Source: Diospyros lotus (lineage: Eukaryota; Streptophyta; Magnoliopsida; Ericales; Ebenaceae). Taken from it: a stretch of 64,000 nucleotides of DNA. The stretch is from NCBI RefSeq assembly GCF_014633365.1, contig NC_068345.1:15012058-15076057 (forward strand), written 5' to 3'. The translations under genes and the position numbers were made by a program. Under the pieces are notes generated by a model. It saw only the letters and a list, made by a program, of their open reading frames with translations. It was not told the origin of the DNA and made no database searches. This document shows, one piece after another, positions 21,835 to 33,416 of this stretch (its first letter is position 1; every line of letters begins with the position of its first letter).

Positions 21835-22149
21835 CATGCTTGCTGTAGTTCACACAAATATTCACCAAACATATGATATGCATGCTTAGAAATCAAATTT
21901 ACACAACAAACACTTGCCACAACAACTTATACATGCATTAGATAATGAAAGAGACATGATGTTAATGGTATGGTTGGGGCGGGAACTATGGATCTCAAAT
22001 GTGCTCCCTCCTGGCTTCACTTCACAGCCAACAAACCATCTACTCTTCCTTCCTTTGTTTCTCCTTTCCTAGAACAGATTTTAGCTCATTTCTTTCTACT
22101 AGATCACTCATTAGACCATCCATAAATCCCAATCCTCTTAGCTCAAGTG

Positions 22150-22392
22150 CCCTTATATATAGATCCCAACTAACTGATCATTCAATTTTCTATTGCCATT
22201 CTATTGGTGGAGTTATATACTTGGTGGTGTATGTAGATGATATTCTTACCATTGACAATGATGAGGTTGGTATTGGAAAGTTGAAGGCTCATATACACTC
22301 CATTCCAAACCAAGAATTTGGTAAGGTTAACGTATTTCCTTGGCATTGAGGTAGTCCAAGTTGTACGTGGTGTGTGCATTTCTTAGTGGAAT
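22150..22392 (+). pseudogene. Fragment of a Ty1/copia reverse transcriptase
   Basis: The + strand reads SDH-like sequence (LTDHSIFYCHS), then LVVYVDDILTIDNDE with the copia catalytic YVDD. It continues through the FLGIEV block (22336 on, shifted by one frame) to GVCIS. It then breaks off at about 22392. The next part of the same protein, NTPINPNLKHVLGKGEPL, is found at about 24180. So a single copia fragment has been split by the sequence between. No LTR can be assigned on the left. Confidence 0.75.
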
Positions 22393-24150
22393 GTCACAAC
22401 CCGTTCAATTTTCTAGCACAAGATGACGGAAAAGTCTAGAATGGTGGAGTCTTTGAGCTAACCGTAAGATTCTAGACAACTCTAGTGCATGGAGCTCACT
22501 AGAAGATGATGGCACATTCTAGAGACTAGCTAAGCTCCAACACTTGGTAGATTATTCTAGATAATCCTAGGCTAGTCCATTCTATATTTTAGGATAGATA
22601 TTTTGTTGGATAGTTGTAGTGAGTTCTAGGACCATAATGTAGACCGTTGGATCAAAACAATGCTAGCCATCCGTTGTACTTGGCAACCGCTATAAATAGG
22701 TGGTGCCTCCATTTGTAATGGCATCAAGCCTCAAAGTGTTCTAAGTGTATGCATAAAAGCATTCTCCCAAACTCTCTTGTGCTCTTTGTGTATTTGTTTT
22801 CCTTCTTGCCTAAGTGTGATCCTTCTTGTGCCTAAGTCCTAACCTTGAGGCTAAGTTGAAGGCTGACTTAGCTTGAAAACCAGAAGGGACAGAAGTTGGG
22901 AGACACTGAGGCCCCATGGTGTTTGAAAATCCCTAAGTCTGTGACAAGAAATATGCCTTGGATATCTTGGAGAAGACTAGTGTTGTTACCAAGTTACAAC
23001 AATAAATTTGTAATAGGGAAAATATGAGATTGATATCCGTGTCCAAGAGTAATCAGACAAATGAGAAATGACTAGTGAATCTCGTGATGATGACTGGTAG
23101 CTGATGAATAGTAACACCTTGATGATACTACTGAAAGAACCGACTGGGTTTTGATTAAAACTGATTGGGTCTTGATTAAACCGACTGGCTGGAGAACCGA
23201 CTGGATCTTAATTAGAAACGACTGGGTCTTAGAAGACGACTTTACCCAACTTGAGAACCGACTGAGCTTGGAGAGCCGATTCGCCGTAGAACCGATTGGA
23301 CCTAGAAAATGAGCAAACAGTGAGAGGCATGGGTGACCCCGTGCAAACTCTCCGATACTTAAGTTAGTATGTATTTGAGAGAGAAAATGGGTCTTGGCAG
23401 GTCAAATGAACATACCTGAATGAGGAGTTGATCCTTCTATTTATAGGAGAGTTTGAAGGGGACAAAGTGGTCGTCATCCCGAATTTTCTGAGAGACACGT
23501 GGCAGTCATCAAGAGCTTCACGAGAAGCATATTCTTAGTATATCCTGTATAGTAGGAAGTTAAATAGCGTCAGGTTTTCAATAGGTCGGGCATTCTTGGA
23601 ACCGAGTGCCTCTCGGTTCTTATGAACCGAGTGGGTCTCGGCCTAGGACACCATAAACCACTACCACTATTTTAATGTTACTATTGGAACCAAGGTGCTT
23701 GGATATGGCTACTGTTGGAAACGAGAGGGTCTCGATTCTATGAACCGAGTAACCGATTGGATCTCGATTCATAGGAATCGAGTGGGTCTTGGCTGGCCAT
23801 ATGGCCACTGTTGGAATCGAGTGCCACCATTTAATGGTGGCACTATTGGAAATCGAATGGGTCTCAGTTCTTTAGAACCGAGACTAGCTCGATCGTGGCC
23901 ACCATTTGCGTGGCCACTTGTTGGAACTAAGTGGGTCTCGGTTCCAACCGAGACCTAGTCGGTTTGTGGCCACCATTGCGTGGCTACTGTTGAAACCAAG
24001 TGGGTCTCGGTTCCAACCGAGACTCACTCTGTTCTTGCCACCAAAATCAGGTGGGACTCGGCCTCCACTTGCTTTTCCAAATTTTTCTTTAATTTTTCCT
24101 TTTCCTCATGCATTTACTCCACATTTACTTTCTAATATTTGTTGGGCATA
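22393..24150. mobile_element. LTR-like and minisatellite DNA inserted in a copia fragment
   Basis: The segment starts TGTCACAACCCG and splits a copia pol fragment. Its left part looks like an LTR: a TATA box CTATAAATAGG (22690-22700) followed by a leader-like stretch. Its middle looks like an LTR on the other strand: ACTCTCCGATACTTAAGTTA near 23348 and CTATTTATAGGAG (23439-23451), a TATA in reverse. The rest (23120-24060) is repeat arrays. No matching target duplication was found, so this is a composite or deleted insertion. Confidence 0.5.
23125..24060. repeat. Minisatellite built on ACCGACTGGGTCTT and ACCGAGTGGGTCTCGG
   Basis: Two degenerate arrays are present. 23125-23310 repeats GAACCGACTGGGTCTTGATT-like units. 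23600-24060 repeats ACCGAGTGGGTCTCGGTT together with GTGGCCACCATTTGCGTGGC. The second array forms short hairpins: 23934-23955 has the 10-base arms GGTCTCGGTT and AACCGAGACC around two bases, and a near-copy lies at about 24003-24024. Confidence 0.7.
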
Positions 24151-24164
24151 TCAATTAGTATGCT

Positions 24165-24895
24165 TGATTCCTAGCCCATCAATACTCCTATCAATCCTAA
24201 TCTTAAGCATGTACTAGGAAAAGGGGAACCATTAGAGTGGCAATATAAGAGACTAGTTGGGAAATTTAATTACCTCACCATTACACGACCAAATATCTCT
24301 TTTGTTATTAGTGTGGTGAGTTAGTTATTGGGCATCCCTTGTGACATCCATAGGCCTGCTTTAGTGTGTATCTTGAGGTACATTAAGAGTGCTCTTGATT
24401 AGGGCTTGCTTTTTAATAACAAGGAGCATAAGCAAATTATTGGATATACCAATGTTGATTGGGTTGGTTGTCCTATAGAAAGATGCTCTACCTCAAGCTA
24501 TTGCACCTTGGTTGTAGGTAATGTAGTGTCCTGGAAGAGTAAGAAGCAAAATGTTGTGACTAGATCTAGCACAAAAGCAAAGTATTGTGCTATGACTTTA
24601 ACCACATGTGAGTTGATTTGGCTTCAACAACTCTTGAAGGAGTTGAGATTTGGAGATTTAAGGCCTACGTAGTTTATTTGTGATAATTAAGTAGTCTTAT
24701 ATATTACCTCTAACCCTATTTTTTATGAACGAACTAATCACATAGAGATAAATTGTCGTTTTGTGAGACAGATGTAGAGGTCTGGAGAGATTAGTACTTC
24801 ATTTATTGGCTCTAATGACCAGCTAGCTAATCTTCTTACAAAGGCATTACAAGGTCCACAGCTTCACTTCTTAGTAGTATTGTGTGTAGTGTTGT
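24165..24895 (+). pseudogene. Ty1/copia RNase H region, 3' part of the split fragment
   Basis: Blocks follow in copia order: NTPINPNLKHVLGKGEPL, RLVGKFNYLTITRPNISFV, GYTNVDWVGCPIERCSTSSY, VVSWKSKKQNVVTRSSTKA, RTNHIEINCRFVR and LLTKAL. They are spread over one main frame with several stops. A block at about 24945 (GTATATATACC) and the following pyrimidine-rich stretch may be the remains of an LTR. The fragment is inactive. Confidence 0.8.
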
Positions 24896-24899
24896 TCCA

Positions 24900-25537
24900 C
24901 TTGGTTGTACAGAGTGAGTGTTTGTTTGTTTTCTAGAGTTGTATATATACCTAATAGTGAATAGAGAATTCAATTAGTCCTTTTCCCTCCATATCATTGT
25001 CTCCTTCTGTTTCTCCATCTTCTTAACACACGGGTTTCTCATACTTGAAATTTTTTTGGCAATTTCCCTAGACTTGCACCTAACTTTCACCACTCATTTG
25101 ACCTATCAAATCTTATCTAAGATTCAATATATTTGATGTCTTTTATTCACCAGCACGTGCATTGTCTCTATTTAAAAAAATAGAAAAAAATGGCATCCAT
25201 TACCTATGTTAAAGTCCAAGAAAAATTGGTTCCACATTTCGGTTTCTCCACCTACTTATTGGGGCATTCCTAGTTTTCTCGATTTATAATCCCTCTCAAC
25301 CACCAATTCACCTACATACACTTTCATTTGGATGACATCTCCAATGACCATTCCTAAGACTTTCATTCTTACCTAGACCTTAGCAAAATTACCATCTAAC
25401 CCTGGCAACAGAATGCTCATTTTGCCCTTGTTTCATCATTTCCAAGGGTTAACCCTTCTTGGGTGGTATATACCTTCGAAGTTTCTCTCAACCAAAATGT
25501 CCATTTCTATTCCCACATCCCTAAGCTAATGCTCAAC
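24900..25537. other. Intergenic sequence, no recognised gene
   Basis: Nothing coding is seen. It separates the copia fragment from the small LTR element starting at 25543. Confidence 0.4.
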
Positions 25538-25692
25538 GTATCTATTGAACTCGAGAGAGAGAAACCCTAGTTGGAGGAAATAAATTCCTCACTCAAACAA
25601 CAGATTGTACACCTATATATACTAATACTAAATGGGTCGTGACATAAGCTAATCCTAATGACATAAGCCACGACATAAAGATAAATCTCACA

Positions 25693-26931
25693 CTCCCCTT
25701 CAAGCTGGAACATATATATCATATGTTCCAAATTTGTTACAAATCTAGTTAATCAGAGGGTGCATGGGGGCGTTGCTGTAGAAGATAGCTGCAAGGAAAG
25801 AGGTGATGATGGCAGATCGACGATGCAGCGGCGACGCGAGATATGTCTGATGCACAAGATCCAAAGAAAAAGCCACGAGATCTGAGAGCGCGCCAATCTG
25901 AGAGCCGCGTTGGAAGGAGAAACAGGCACAAGATTTGAGGTCGACCGACTATGGCGATGCTCCAATGCTGAAGAGAGGCCGTTGATCAACTAAGGAGATG
26001 ACGCTAACAGAGAAGAGGTGGCCTAGAGACAGAAAGAATGAGCTGACAACGGCGTTAGAAAGACAAAACGACAACAAGGGGTCACGAGCAGATGACAAGA
26101 TCTAAAACTAGATCTGAGATACCATTGTTGGAGCGAGATCTAGGCCGACTAGGAAGAAGATGGTCGGATCTGAAGGATTGACGGCCAGAGAAGACGGATT
26201 GATGATCGGATCTGAGAAATGATGACCGGATCTAAAGACTGACGACCGGATTTGGGCAAAGATAGATTTGAAGGTCGCGGATAGATTTGAAGGTCGACAG
26301 CAGGTAAGAAATGGCAGCAACAACAGATCTAGAGGCTGCGGGATGCAGATCCAAAGGTCGCGGGATTGAAGGCAGCGACACAGGGCTTTTGCAGATGACG
26401 GCAAAGGGTGACAACGCTCAGCAGCTGCAAAAGGCAACGGTGACGAACGGCTGCATCGGTGGCCGATCTGGAGAAGGCAACGGCGACAAACTGTTGCAGC
26501 AGTGGCAAATCTAGAAAAGGCAGTGACAACAAATGGCTATGGGGCAACAGATCTAGAGGTGACAGTCACGGCAAAGGTGCGGGGCCGTAGAAGATCAACG
26601 AACTCACAGGTGCGGGTGAGATCTCAGAAGCTAATGATAAGATCTAGTGGCATCGACGAGCAACAGTGACGACAGTGGCAGATCTGGAGAGGGCAGCAAG
26701 ATCTGGGAGCGTCAGCGAGATCTGTGGTGGCAAATCTTAAGAAGGCAACGAGATCTGGTGGCTGCCGTGACGACGACAAATAGAGAGCAACGAGGAGCTA
26801 GAGGCTACTACGACGGTGATGGACAAGTGGCGTTGTTGGAAGGAAGGGGATGCACGCCGGAGTTGATGGAGACACAAGCCGGAGCTGGTGGATACTCACG
26901 CAATGGAGGCTAGATCTAGGGCTTGTATGGT
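25693..26931. repeat. Non-coding internal region rich in AGATCTG motifs
   Basis: GATCT or GATCTG, usually as AGATCTG or CGGATCTGA, occurs more than 20 times in 1.24 kb, often 30-60 bases apart and mixed with GCAACGGC-like GC-rich blocks. The base composition differs strongly from the AT-rich surroundings. The frames at 26108-26437 and 26647-26913 are low-complexity by-products; neither resembles gag. Confidence 0.6.
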
Positions 26932-27366
26932 GGCTCTGATACCATGTTGAACTTGAGAGAGAGAAACCCTAGTTGGAGGAAATAAATTCCTCACTCAAAC
27001 AATAGATTATACACCTATATATACTAATACTAAATGGGTCATGACATAAGCTAATCCTAATTGAAAAGATTTTAGGAAAACCCTCGGGCGAAATACAAAC
27101 AAAGCAGAGAGAGAGTTTAGAGAAACAACTAGCATCGTATTTCATTAATTGAAAAACATGAACTAAAAAGAAGTGCATTGCTGTGTATATATAACAACAA
27201 GCCTCTTACACCGCCTTAATAGCTTACTTGACTTAATGATTTAACATAACCAATACAGCAGAGAAATAAATCAAATAGAAAGAAGTGTTGATGCTAATAC
27301 ACTAAATGTTGCTAATACAATATGCTTTCACATTCCCCCTCAATTAGAACTCCCTTTCTCTTCTAG

Positions 27367-27915
27367 TTATTGATCATTTATAGAGGCATATGAAACCCTG
27401 TGAGCTGGAGAAAACCTTAGGCCAAGCTTGTTGCATAAAAACTGAAACCGAATCTTCGATAATCCTTTTGTGAGAATGTCAGCAACCTGATATTTTGTGG
27501 GCACATATCTGATTTCAATTTCTCTATTTTCAATCTTTTCTCGAATAAAATGTACATCAAGCTCAATGTGTTTGGTTCGACCATGAAAAACAGGATTTTC
27601 AGCCATGCTCTTAGCAGCCAAATTGTCACTCCAAACAATAGGTTTAGAAGAAATATTACAAGGATATCCCAACTCTGTGAATAAAGATTTTAACCATAGT
27701 AGCTCAGTTACATCTTGAGTTATAGCCCTATATTTAGCTTCTCCAACCGATCTTGCAACAACAGTTTGTTTTCTTGAGCTCCAAACAATCAGATTAGGCC
27801 CAAGATAGACATAGCCCACTAGTTGATCTCCTTGTGATCTTGCAATTTGCATAATCAACATCTGTATACAATGAAATTGCCAAATTTCTTGGAGATGGAC
27901 TGAAGAATAGACCAT
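27367..27915 (-). pseudogene. Copia RNase H domain
   Basis: The frame contains GYVYLGPNLIVWSSRKQTVV, RSVGEAKYRAITQDVTELLW, VWSDNLAAKSMAENPVFHGR, TKHIELDVHFIREKI and ADILTKGLS, the usual C-terminal blocks of copia pol. This domain degrades the RNA strand during DNA synthesis. The frame stops just before the 3' LTR, as expected for the natural end of pol. Its beginning (about 27840-27915) is shifted from the RT frame. Confidence 0.85.
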
Positions 27916-28009
27916 AACCTACTGTCCCTTTTAAGTATCTGAGTAAACTCTTACAAGCAGTCCAATGCTGCAGCTTAGGAGCAGTTAAAAACTGACTTAA
28001 ACGATTTAC

Positions 28010-29158
28010 GACAAAGGCTATGTCTGGACGTGAATAGGTTAGATATTGAAGAGATCCAATGAGAGTTCAATATAATGAGTGATTAGAAAACACTTCACCA
28101 TCATTAGTAAGACAAAAACCAGATGATGTAGGAGTTGCATAGGGCTTACAATCAGTCATATCAACTTTCTTCAACAAATCCAGAGTATATTTAGATTGAG
28201 TCAAATAAATCCCACTTGCATCTCTAAAAGCTTCAAACCCTAAAAAATAATTAACTGATCCTAGAGTTTTCTAAACAAAAGTACTCTCCAAATCTTGAAT
28301 ACACTCCTTTAGAATCGAAGAATCAGAACCAATTATGAGAATATCATCAACATATACAAAGAGAAAGAGCACATAAGTAGCAATACATTTAATGAAAAGA
28401 GCTACATCATATGTTGCCCAGGTAAAACCCCACTACTGAAGACCAGATTTTAGCTTCACATACCAAGCACGAGGGGCCTGTTTCAAACCATAGAGAGATT
28501 TGCGCAGTCTACATACATGAGAAGGGTACTTAGAATCCACAAATCCTTCTGGTTGGGTCATGTACACAGCCTCTTCCAAGTCACCATTTAGGAAAACATT
28601 ATTGACATCCACTTGTTGGATGTCCCAACCAAATGTAACAGCTACAAAAAATAGAACCCTGATTGTTGGAGCCTTCACCACAAGGCTAAAAGTATCACCA
28701 TAGTCTATACTGAGTGTTTGGAGAAACCCTTTAGCTACCAAGCGAGCTTTGTATTTAAGAATGGAACCATCTAATTTATATTTCACCTGAAAAACCCATT
28801 TACTTCCAATAAGATTCATCTCATTAGAAAACGGGACAAGATCCCGCATATTATTACACTGCAAAGCTAAAAATTCCTCCTTCGTAGCCTGCAACCACCG
28901 AGAATCTACCAAAGCCTCATGAACTGAATAAGGTTCTAGACTACTCACTAAGGCATGAGGAGAGGTGGTGACAAGTTGTTGAGCTTCAGATCTTGTGACC
29001 ATTGGATGAATAGAATGTGCAATACCAGGTTTGGGCTTAGAAACATAACTAGGTTTGGTTTGAGGACAAGAGGGAATGGGTTGTTGGTCCTTTGACTGTT
29101 GATCCCTTTCAATAGGCACGACATCAGAAGCACCTAGGGACATTAGAATGTGAAACAA
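28010..29158 (-). pseudogene. Copia reverse transcriptase
   Basis: The main frame (28433-29158) has the RT start DSRWLQATKEEFLALQ, GSKWVFQVKYKLDGSILKYK, ARLVAKGFLQT, DIQQVDVNNVFLNGDLEE, VYMTQPEGF and LRKSLYGLKQAPRAW. A stop follows at 28433. The catalytic block LYVDDIL lies further on in another frame (about 28341-28361), showing an indel between. The usual copia VDVNNAFLNG reads VDVNNVFLNG here. It is not expected to be active. Confidence 0.85.
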
Positions 29159-29562
29159 CAGGTGATAAGGAAGGATTTAAGGACTGTGCTACTCTTAGAG
29201 AGAAGAACTTGAAGGAAATGATTGAAGATAAGAAGTAGAATATCCAGGTCCATTGGTTGAAGAAGAAGAAGAAGTACTAGAAAAAGTAAACAATAAAGGA
29301 AAAGGAAATTCATTTGGATTAAACTGAACATGCCTTGAAACATAAACTTTCCCAGAGGGATGTAGACACTTATACTTGACTTGAGAGTGACAATACCCTA
29401 GAAACACATTTTGTGGAATGAAAGTCAAATTTGTGCTTGTTATAGGGTCTTAGGAAGGGAAAACAAGCACAACCAAAAGGTTGTAACAAAAAATAATTCA
29501 GTGATTTGCCATACAGCAGTTCAAATGGAGTACAAAATCGAATAAAAGAAGCAGGCAACAAA

Positions 29563-30414
29563 TTAATTGTATGAACTGTAGTTTGAAAAGCATCTACCAA
29601 AATTTAAGAGGCATATGAGAGTGCTAAAAGAGTTAAAACCCATTTCAACAATATGTCGATGCTTTCTTTCTGCTACTCCATTTTGCTGGTGGGTATAAGG
29701 ACGTGAAAACCTTGGTCGAATTCCATGGCTTTTAAGATATGGTAAAAAGGCTTTGAACTCCCCCCCATTATCAGTTTGTAAAGCTGTGAGTTTTGAACGG
29801 TATTGAAGCTCAACAAATTTATGGAAGGTAATAAAGGTAGATAGAGCATCAGATTTAAGTTTCAAAGGGTAAAGCCAAGTATCAACAAGAGCCACAACTT
29901 TGGACAAAGATGATATAATATCTATAGCCCTCTATGGACAAACTTGGAGAAGGGCCCCATAAATTTGAATAAACAAGTTCCAATGGTTTCGTAGCTGTAA
30001 TATCACAATCACTAAAAGGAAGCTGATTTAATTTCCTAACTTTACAAGAGCCAAAAAATGGAATAGAAGATGAACAAGGAACTTGAATTTTATTCAAAAT
30101 ATACTGCAAATACATGAGATGATGGATGCCCCAATCATGCATGCCATTGTTTACAAATTGAAGAATCTGTAAGAGCTACATTGATGCAGGAATTTAACAA
30201 CTCATGACAAAAACGAGTGTTGTTTATTACATGTATTTCTGAAATGTTTATTACATATATTCAAAGAAGCATTAGGCCAAATGGAAACAGTAGACTCAAT
30301 AGGATGAACGAAGTTGCTGGTTGTAGTAGGAACAAATGCGGAATCCAACTGGTATAGTCCATCCTTAAGGTGACCGTGGAGTAGCACCAGTCCAGAGTCC
30401 TTGTCCTTGACCAC
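29563..30414 (-). pseudogene. Copia integrase with pre-integrase region
   Basis: Three frames overlap. 30202-30414 has the GAG-pre-integrase words KDKDSGLVLLHGHLKDGLYQ. 29882-30142 has the region leading into the core (SDCDITATKPLELVYSNLWG). 29563-29907 holds the core, with the catalytic D in ALQTDNGGEFKAF and the catalytic E in HQQNGVAERKHRHIVE. The breaks between frames mean the enzyme is inactive. Confidence 0.83.
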
Positions 30415-30489
30415 ACAAGAATTTGAGTCAAACTCAGTTATGACATTGTTATCATGAGTTAACTAAGACACACTAATCAAGTTCTTTAT

Positions 30490-30771
30490 TTAAGGAACAT
30501 GAAGAATATTAGGTAATGAAACAAGGGAAGAAAATTGAGTAGTACCAACACTTGAGATAGGTAAAGACTTACCGTTACCAATAGTCACTTTGTCACCACC
30601 ATAATAAGGAGAATGAAGGGACAGGTTGTTGAGATTTGAAGTAATGTGATTTGTGGCACCAGAATCAACAAACCATGAAGAATCAGAGTGAACAGGTGGA
30701 GATTGATAAGTTTCTGGTGGTTGAGAAATAGTTCCATAAGGAATGCCATGAGTAGATCCTATTTCAGTCAT
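30490..30771 (-). pseudogene. Copia aspartic protease
   Basis: The active-site block WFVDSGATNHITSN is intact, followed by VTIGNGKSLPISSVG and LPNILHVP, the normal copia protease pattern. The enzyme would cut the gag-pol polyprotein. The frame ends at the conserved ILHVP where further downstream frames take over. Confidence 0.85.
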
Positions 30772-30858
30772 GTAGGCTTCGTTAGAGTCGCAATGAGAGG
30801 CTAGATAGGCACGAGGACCAGTTGAACCACCTCAGTCAACAAACTGACCGGTGTTCCT

Positions 30859-31822
30859 CTAAAATTTTTTATCAAATAGGTGATAGCATTTATCAACAAA
30901 ATGCCTCGATTTTTCGCAAAGTTGACAGTATATCCTTTTTCCACCAGATGATCGACCTCTACCTCGACCTCCTCTAGCACCATAATTTCCTCCTCTAGTG
31001 TTAAAACCTCCTCTAGAATTATTTACAAATCCATTTTCTTCCTTGAGACGAATATGAAGCCACATTTACAGACATTGAAGACATAAATGAATCAAAAACA
31101 GTAGATGACAACGACAAATTTTGCGAAGCTAATCTTTGCTCATGCATTAGAAGAAGATATTGAACCTTTTCTAAGTCTATCTCATCCATTTGATAGGTTA
31201 TAAGACCAACAACTATTTTATAGTCATGATCCAAGCCATTTAAGATCGCTAACAACAGTTCTTTATCTTGTAAAGGTTCTCCTATAGCTGCTAAAGAATG
31301 ACCTATCGTCTAGATCTTTAATATGTAGTCATTAATATAGAGATCAGATTTCTTGAAGGAACGCAATTGCTGCTTTAACTAAAAAGACTTTGCAATTGAC
31401 TGTCTAGAATATAAAATTTCTAGTATAGACCATACATCTGCAGCAGATTCGCACTGAATTACCTAAGCTAAAACTTCTCATTCAATAGTTGAAAATAGCC
31501 GGCCAAGGAGAAGTTGATCAGATCTCAACCAATTCATATAATCCTTATTCAATCTCGTAGCCTCAGCATTGCTGCTTTCTAGATCAGTTACATACTTAGG
31601 AGGAGGTGTCGATTTTTGTAATAACGGTACTAGATCAAATGCTCGAATGGTAGCCAACACTTGAGCTTTCCAAAAAAAATAATTTCCTGAATCGAGCTTA
31701 ATCGGAACGAAATTCAAAGCCTTTGCAATTCCACCAAAATCAGATTGCAAGGCAGTAGAAAGCAAGGAGGATGATCGAGGAGGAAGAGAGTAAGAGGTAC
31801 TGTGAGAAGGATTGGATGCCAT
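30859..31822 (-). pseudogene. Copia gag with CCHC zinc knuckle
   Basis: The start codon at 31822 lies shortly after the primer-binding site. The frame 31478-31822 shows the copia gag block LDSGNYFFWKAQVLATI. Frame 31019-31255 continues with LNGLDHDYKIVVGLI. The frame at 30859-31065 has a Gly/Arg-rich stretch and the zinc knuckle CQLCEKSRHFVDKC, which fits CX2CX4HX4C exactly. Two frameshifts and a gap between 31255 and 31478 break the protein. Confidence 0.83.
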
Positions 31823-32158
31823 GACTTTCGTCTATGGCTCTAATACCATGAAAAGATTTTAGGAAAACCCTTGGGCGAAATACAAAGTAGAGAGAGAGTT
31901 TGGAGAAACAACTAGCTTCGTATTTCATTAACTGAAAAACATGAACTAAAAAGAAGTGCATCGCTGTATATATATAATAGCAAGCCTCTTACACCGCCTT
32001 AACAGCTTACACGACTTAATGATTTAACATAACCAATACAGCAGAGAAATAAATCAAATAGAAAGAAGTGCTAATGCTAATACACTAACTGCTGCTAATA
32101 CAATATGCTTTCACACTAATGACATAAGCTATGACATAAAGATAAATCTCACAGTATC

Positions 32159-33274
32159 ACATTCATGGAGGGAAGGACCCAAAATAACCATAGAGCCATG
32201 CTAGATAGTTTCGTGCAAGATTTAACTTCATAGATCACAACTCATTCAAACTACTCAATTGTTTTTATTTGTTTCATATTACTATCTCAGATTTTGCATT
32301 CATGATGGAACATGCTTAGAGTCCCCATGGTTGTTTATCATGAATGATCTTTCTTATCCAACCATGCTACCAAAAAATACATTTTTCTGACAAATAACAA
32401 ACATAAAATTCTCAATTGAATAAATTTACGCATTCTATTAAAACAAAATCATCATATGCTTGTATCACATCTTGTATTACAGCCTGAAAATAAGATGAGA
32501 AGCACTCAACAGATAACATGCTAAATGACATGCATGGTTTAACTATTTTTCAGCAGCATTAACAGAATTGATTTAACATTTTCTTCATGGAATTTTGTTG
32601 ATCGCAACTCCGTTGAATCGTCAATTTTGTAGGACAAAATTGTATCAATATTTTCGATTTGATAAAGTCAAGTCAATATTTTCGCTTTTGAGACTGTTTT
32701 ATAGAAATTTGTTGACCCCATCTCCATTTGAATCAATAATTTCATAGGACAAAGTTGTATCAGTATTTTCCATTCAATGAAGAGAAGTCACAGGAGAAAG
32801 CTTTCAAGACTCCCTTTTAATTACACTCTCCCTCCTTCCCCAACACCTCCAAAAAAGAGAGAGAATCCAATACCATGAATAATATGGATCAGCAATAGTA
32901 ACACAAACATTCTGACATTTTAAGCCCTTCAATATGAAAATTCATTAGCTACTAGAAACTGTACCATCCATACTAACAAATAACATAAATTGAATATCTA
33001 ACATTTACTTTTAAGAATATGAGCAATATAAGACTGTGATTTTGTTTTGAACATGCTTATGCTTTGAAAACACCAAACCACATCTCACAATACAGTTGGT
33101 TAGCATTCCATGTTTTCCGGGACCAAACTCTGCTCTGAACTTAAACAAGTTTCTGATCATCCCAGGGCAAAGTGTTCAAAAAGATGCAGGGGAAAAGAAT
33201 TAGCAAATTCTCTTCAGTATAAAAGGAGTTGTAGGCAACCAAACTTCTCAATAGCAACAGTGTTAGGAAATGGT
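32159..33274. other. Non-coding sequence with a short tandem duplication
   Basis: No gene is supported. A segment at about 32589-32670 (GAATTTTGTTGATCGCAACT on) is repeated with changes at about 32704-32785, a period near 115 bases. Further 3' exons of the - strand gene could lie here, but I found none that I can defend. Confidence 0.4.
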
Positions 33275-33416
33275 CCCAAATATACGCCTGTCAATGGACC
33301 AGATCCATAAGGTCTAAAGCCATTTAGATCTGGTCTAGATCCATATCCGTTACATAAATATTTAATACAAAATAAAATTATATATTTTTAAATTCTAATA
33401 TCTAATGACACATTTT

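Larger units (their letters stand above)
27062..32115 (-). mobile_element. Ty1/copia retrotransposon, nearly full length but inactive
   Basis: LTRs are 27062-27332 (271 bp) and 31849-32115 (267 bp), both starting TGAAAAGATTTTAGG and ending CTTTCACA. The target duplication is CTAAT (27057-27061 and 32116-32120) and lies in the LTR of the element at 25543. The coding strand is minus. The primer site TGGTATTAGAGCC (31848-31836) touches the 5' LTR and the purine tract TTGAGGGGGAA touches 27332. The order gag, protease, integrase, RT, RNase H identifies copia. The short LTRs would fit an Ale-type lineage, but I cannot prove this. Several frameshifts inactivate it. Confidence 0.93.
25543..32153 (-). 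mobile_element. Small non-autonomous LTR element with a copia element inside its LTR
   Basis: The left LTR (25543-25692) is 150 bp, starting TATTGAAC and ending CTCACA. The right LTR, starting TGTTGAAC at 26945, is split: 26945-27061 plus 32121-32153, again 150 bp. The target duplication GTATC lies at 25538-25542 and 32154-32158. On the - strand a primer site TGGTATCAGAGCC (26944-26932) and a purine tract ending TTGAAGGGGAG (next to 25692) are in place. The internal part, 1252 bp, has no gag or pol motif. LTRs this short with no coding region fit a TRIM-like or LARD-like element. Confidence 0.88.

Noticed and set aside
22391..24165. Attempt to define a complete LTR element with target duplication
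   Set aside because: The left edge TGTCACAACCCG is clear, but no matching right edge or 5-bp duplication was found. The copia frame has also lost sequence at the junction.
26108..26913. Frames in the small LTR element, considered as gag
   Set aside because: No capsid or zinc-knuckle motif. The frames follow from the repeated AGATCTG and GCAACGGC words.
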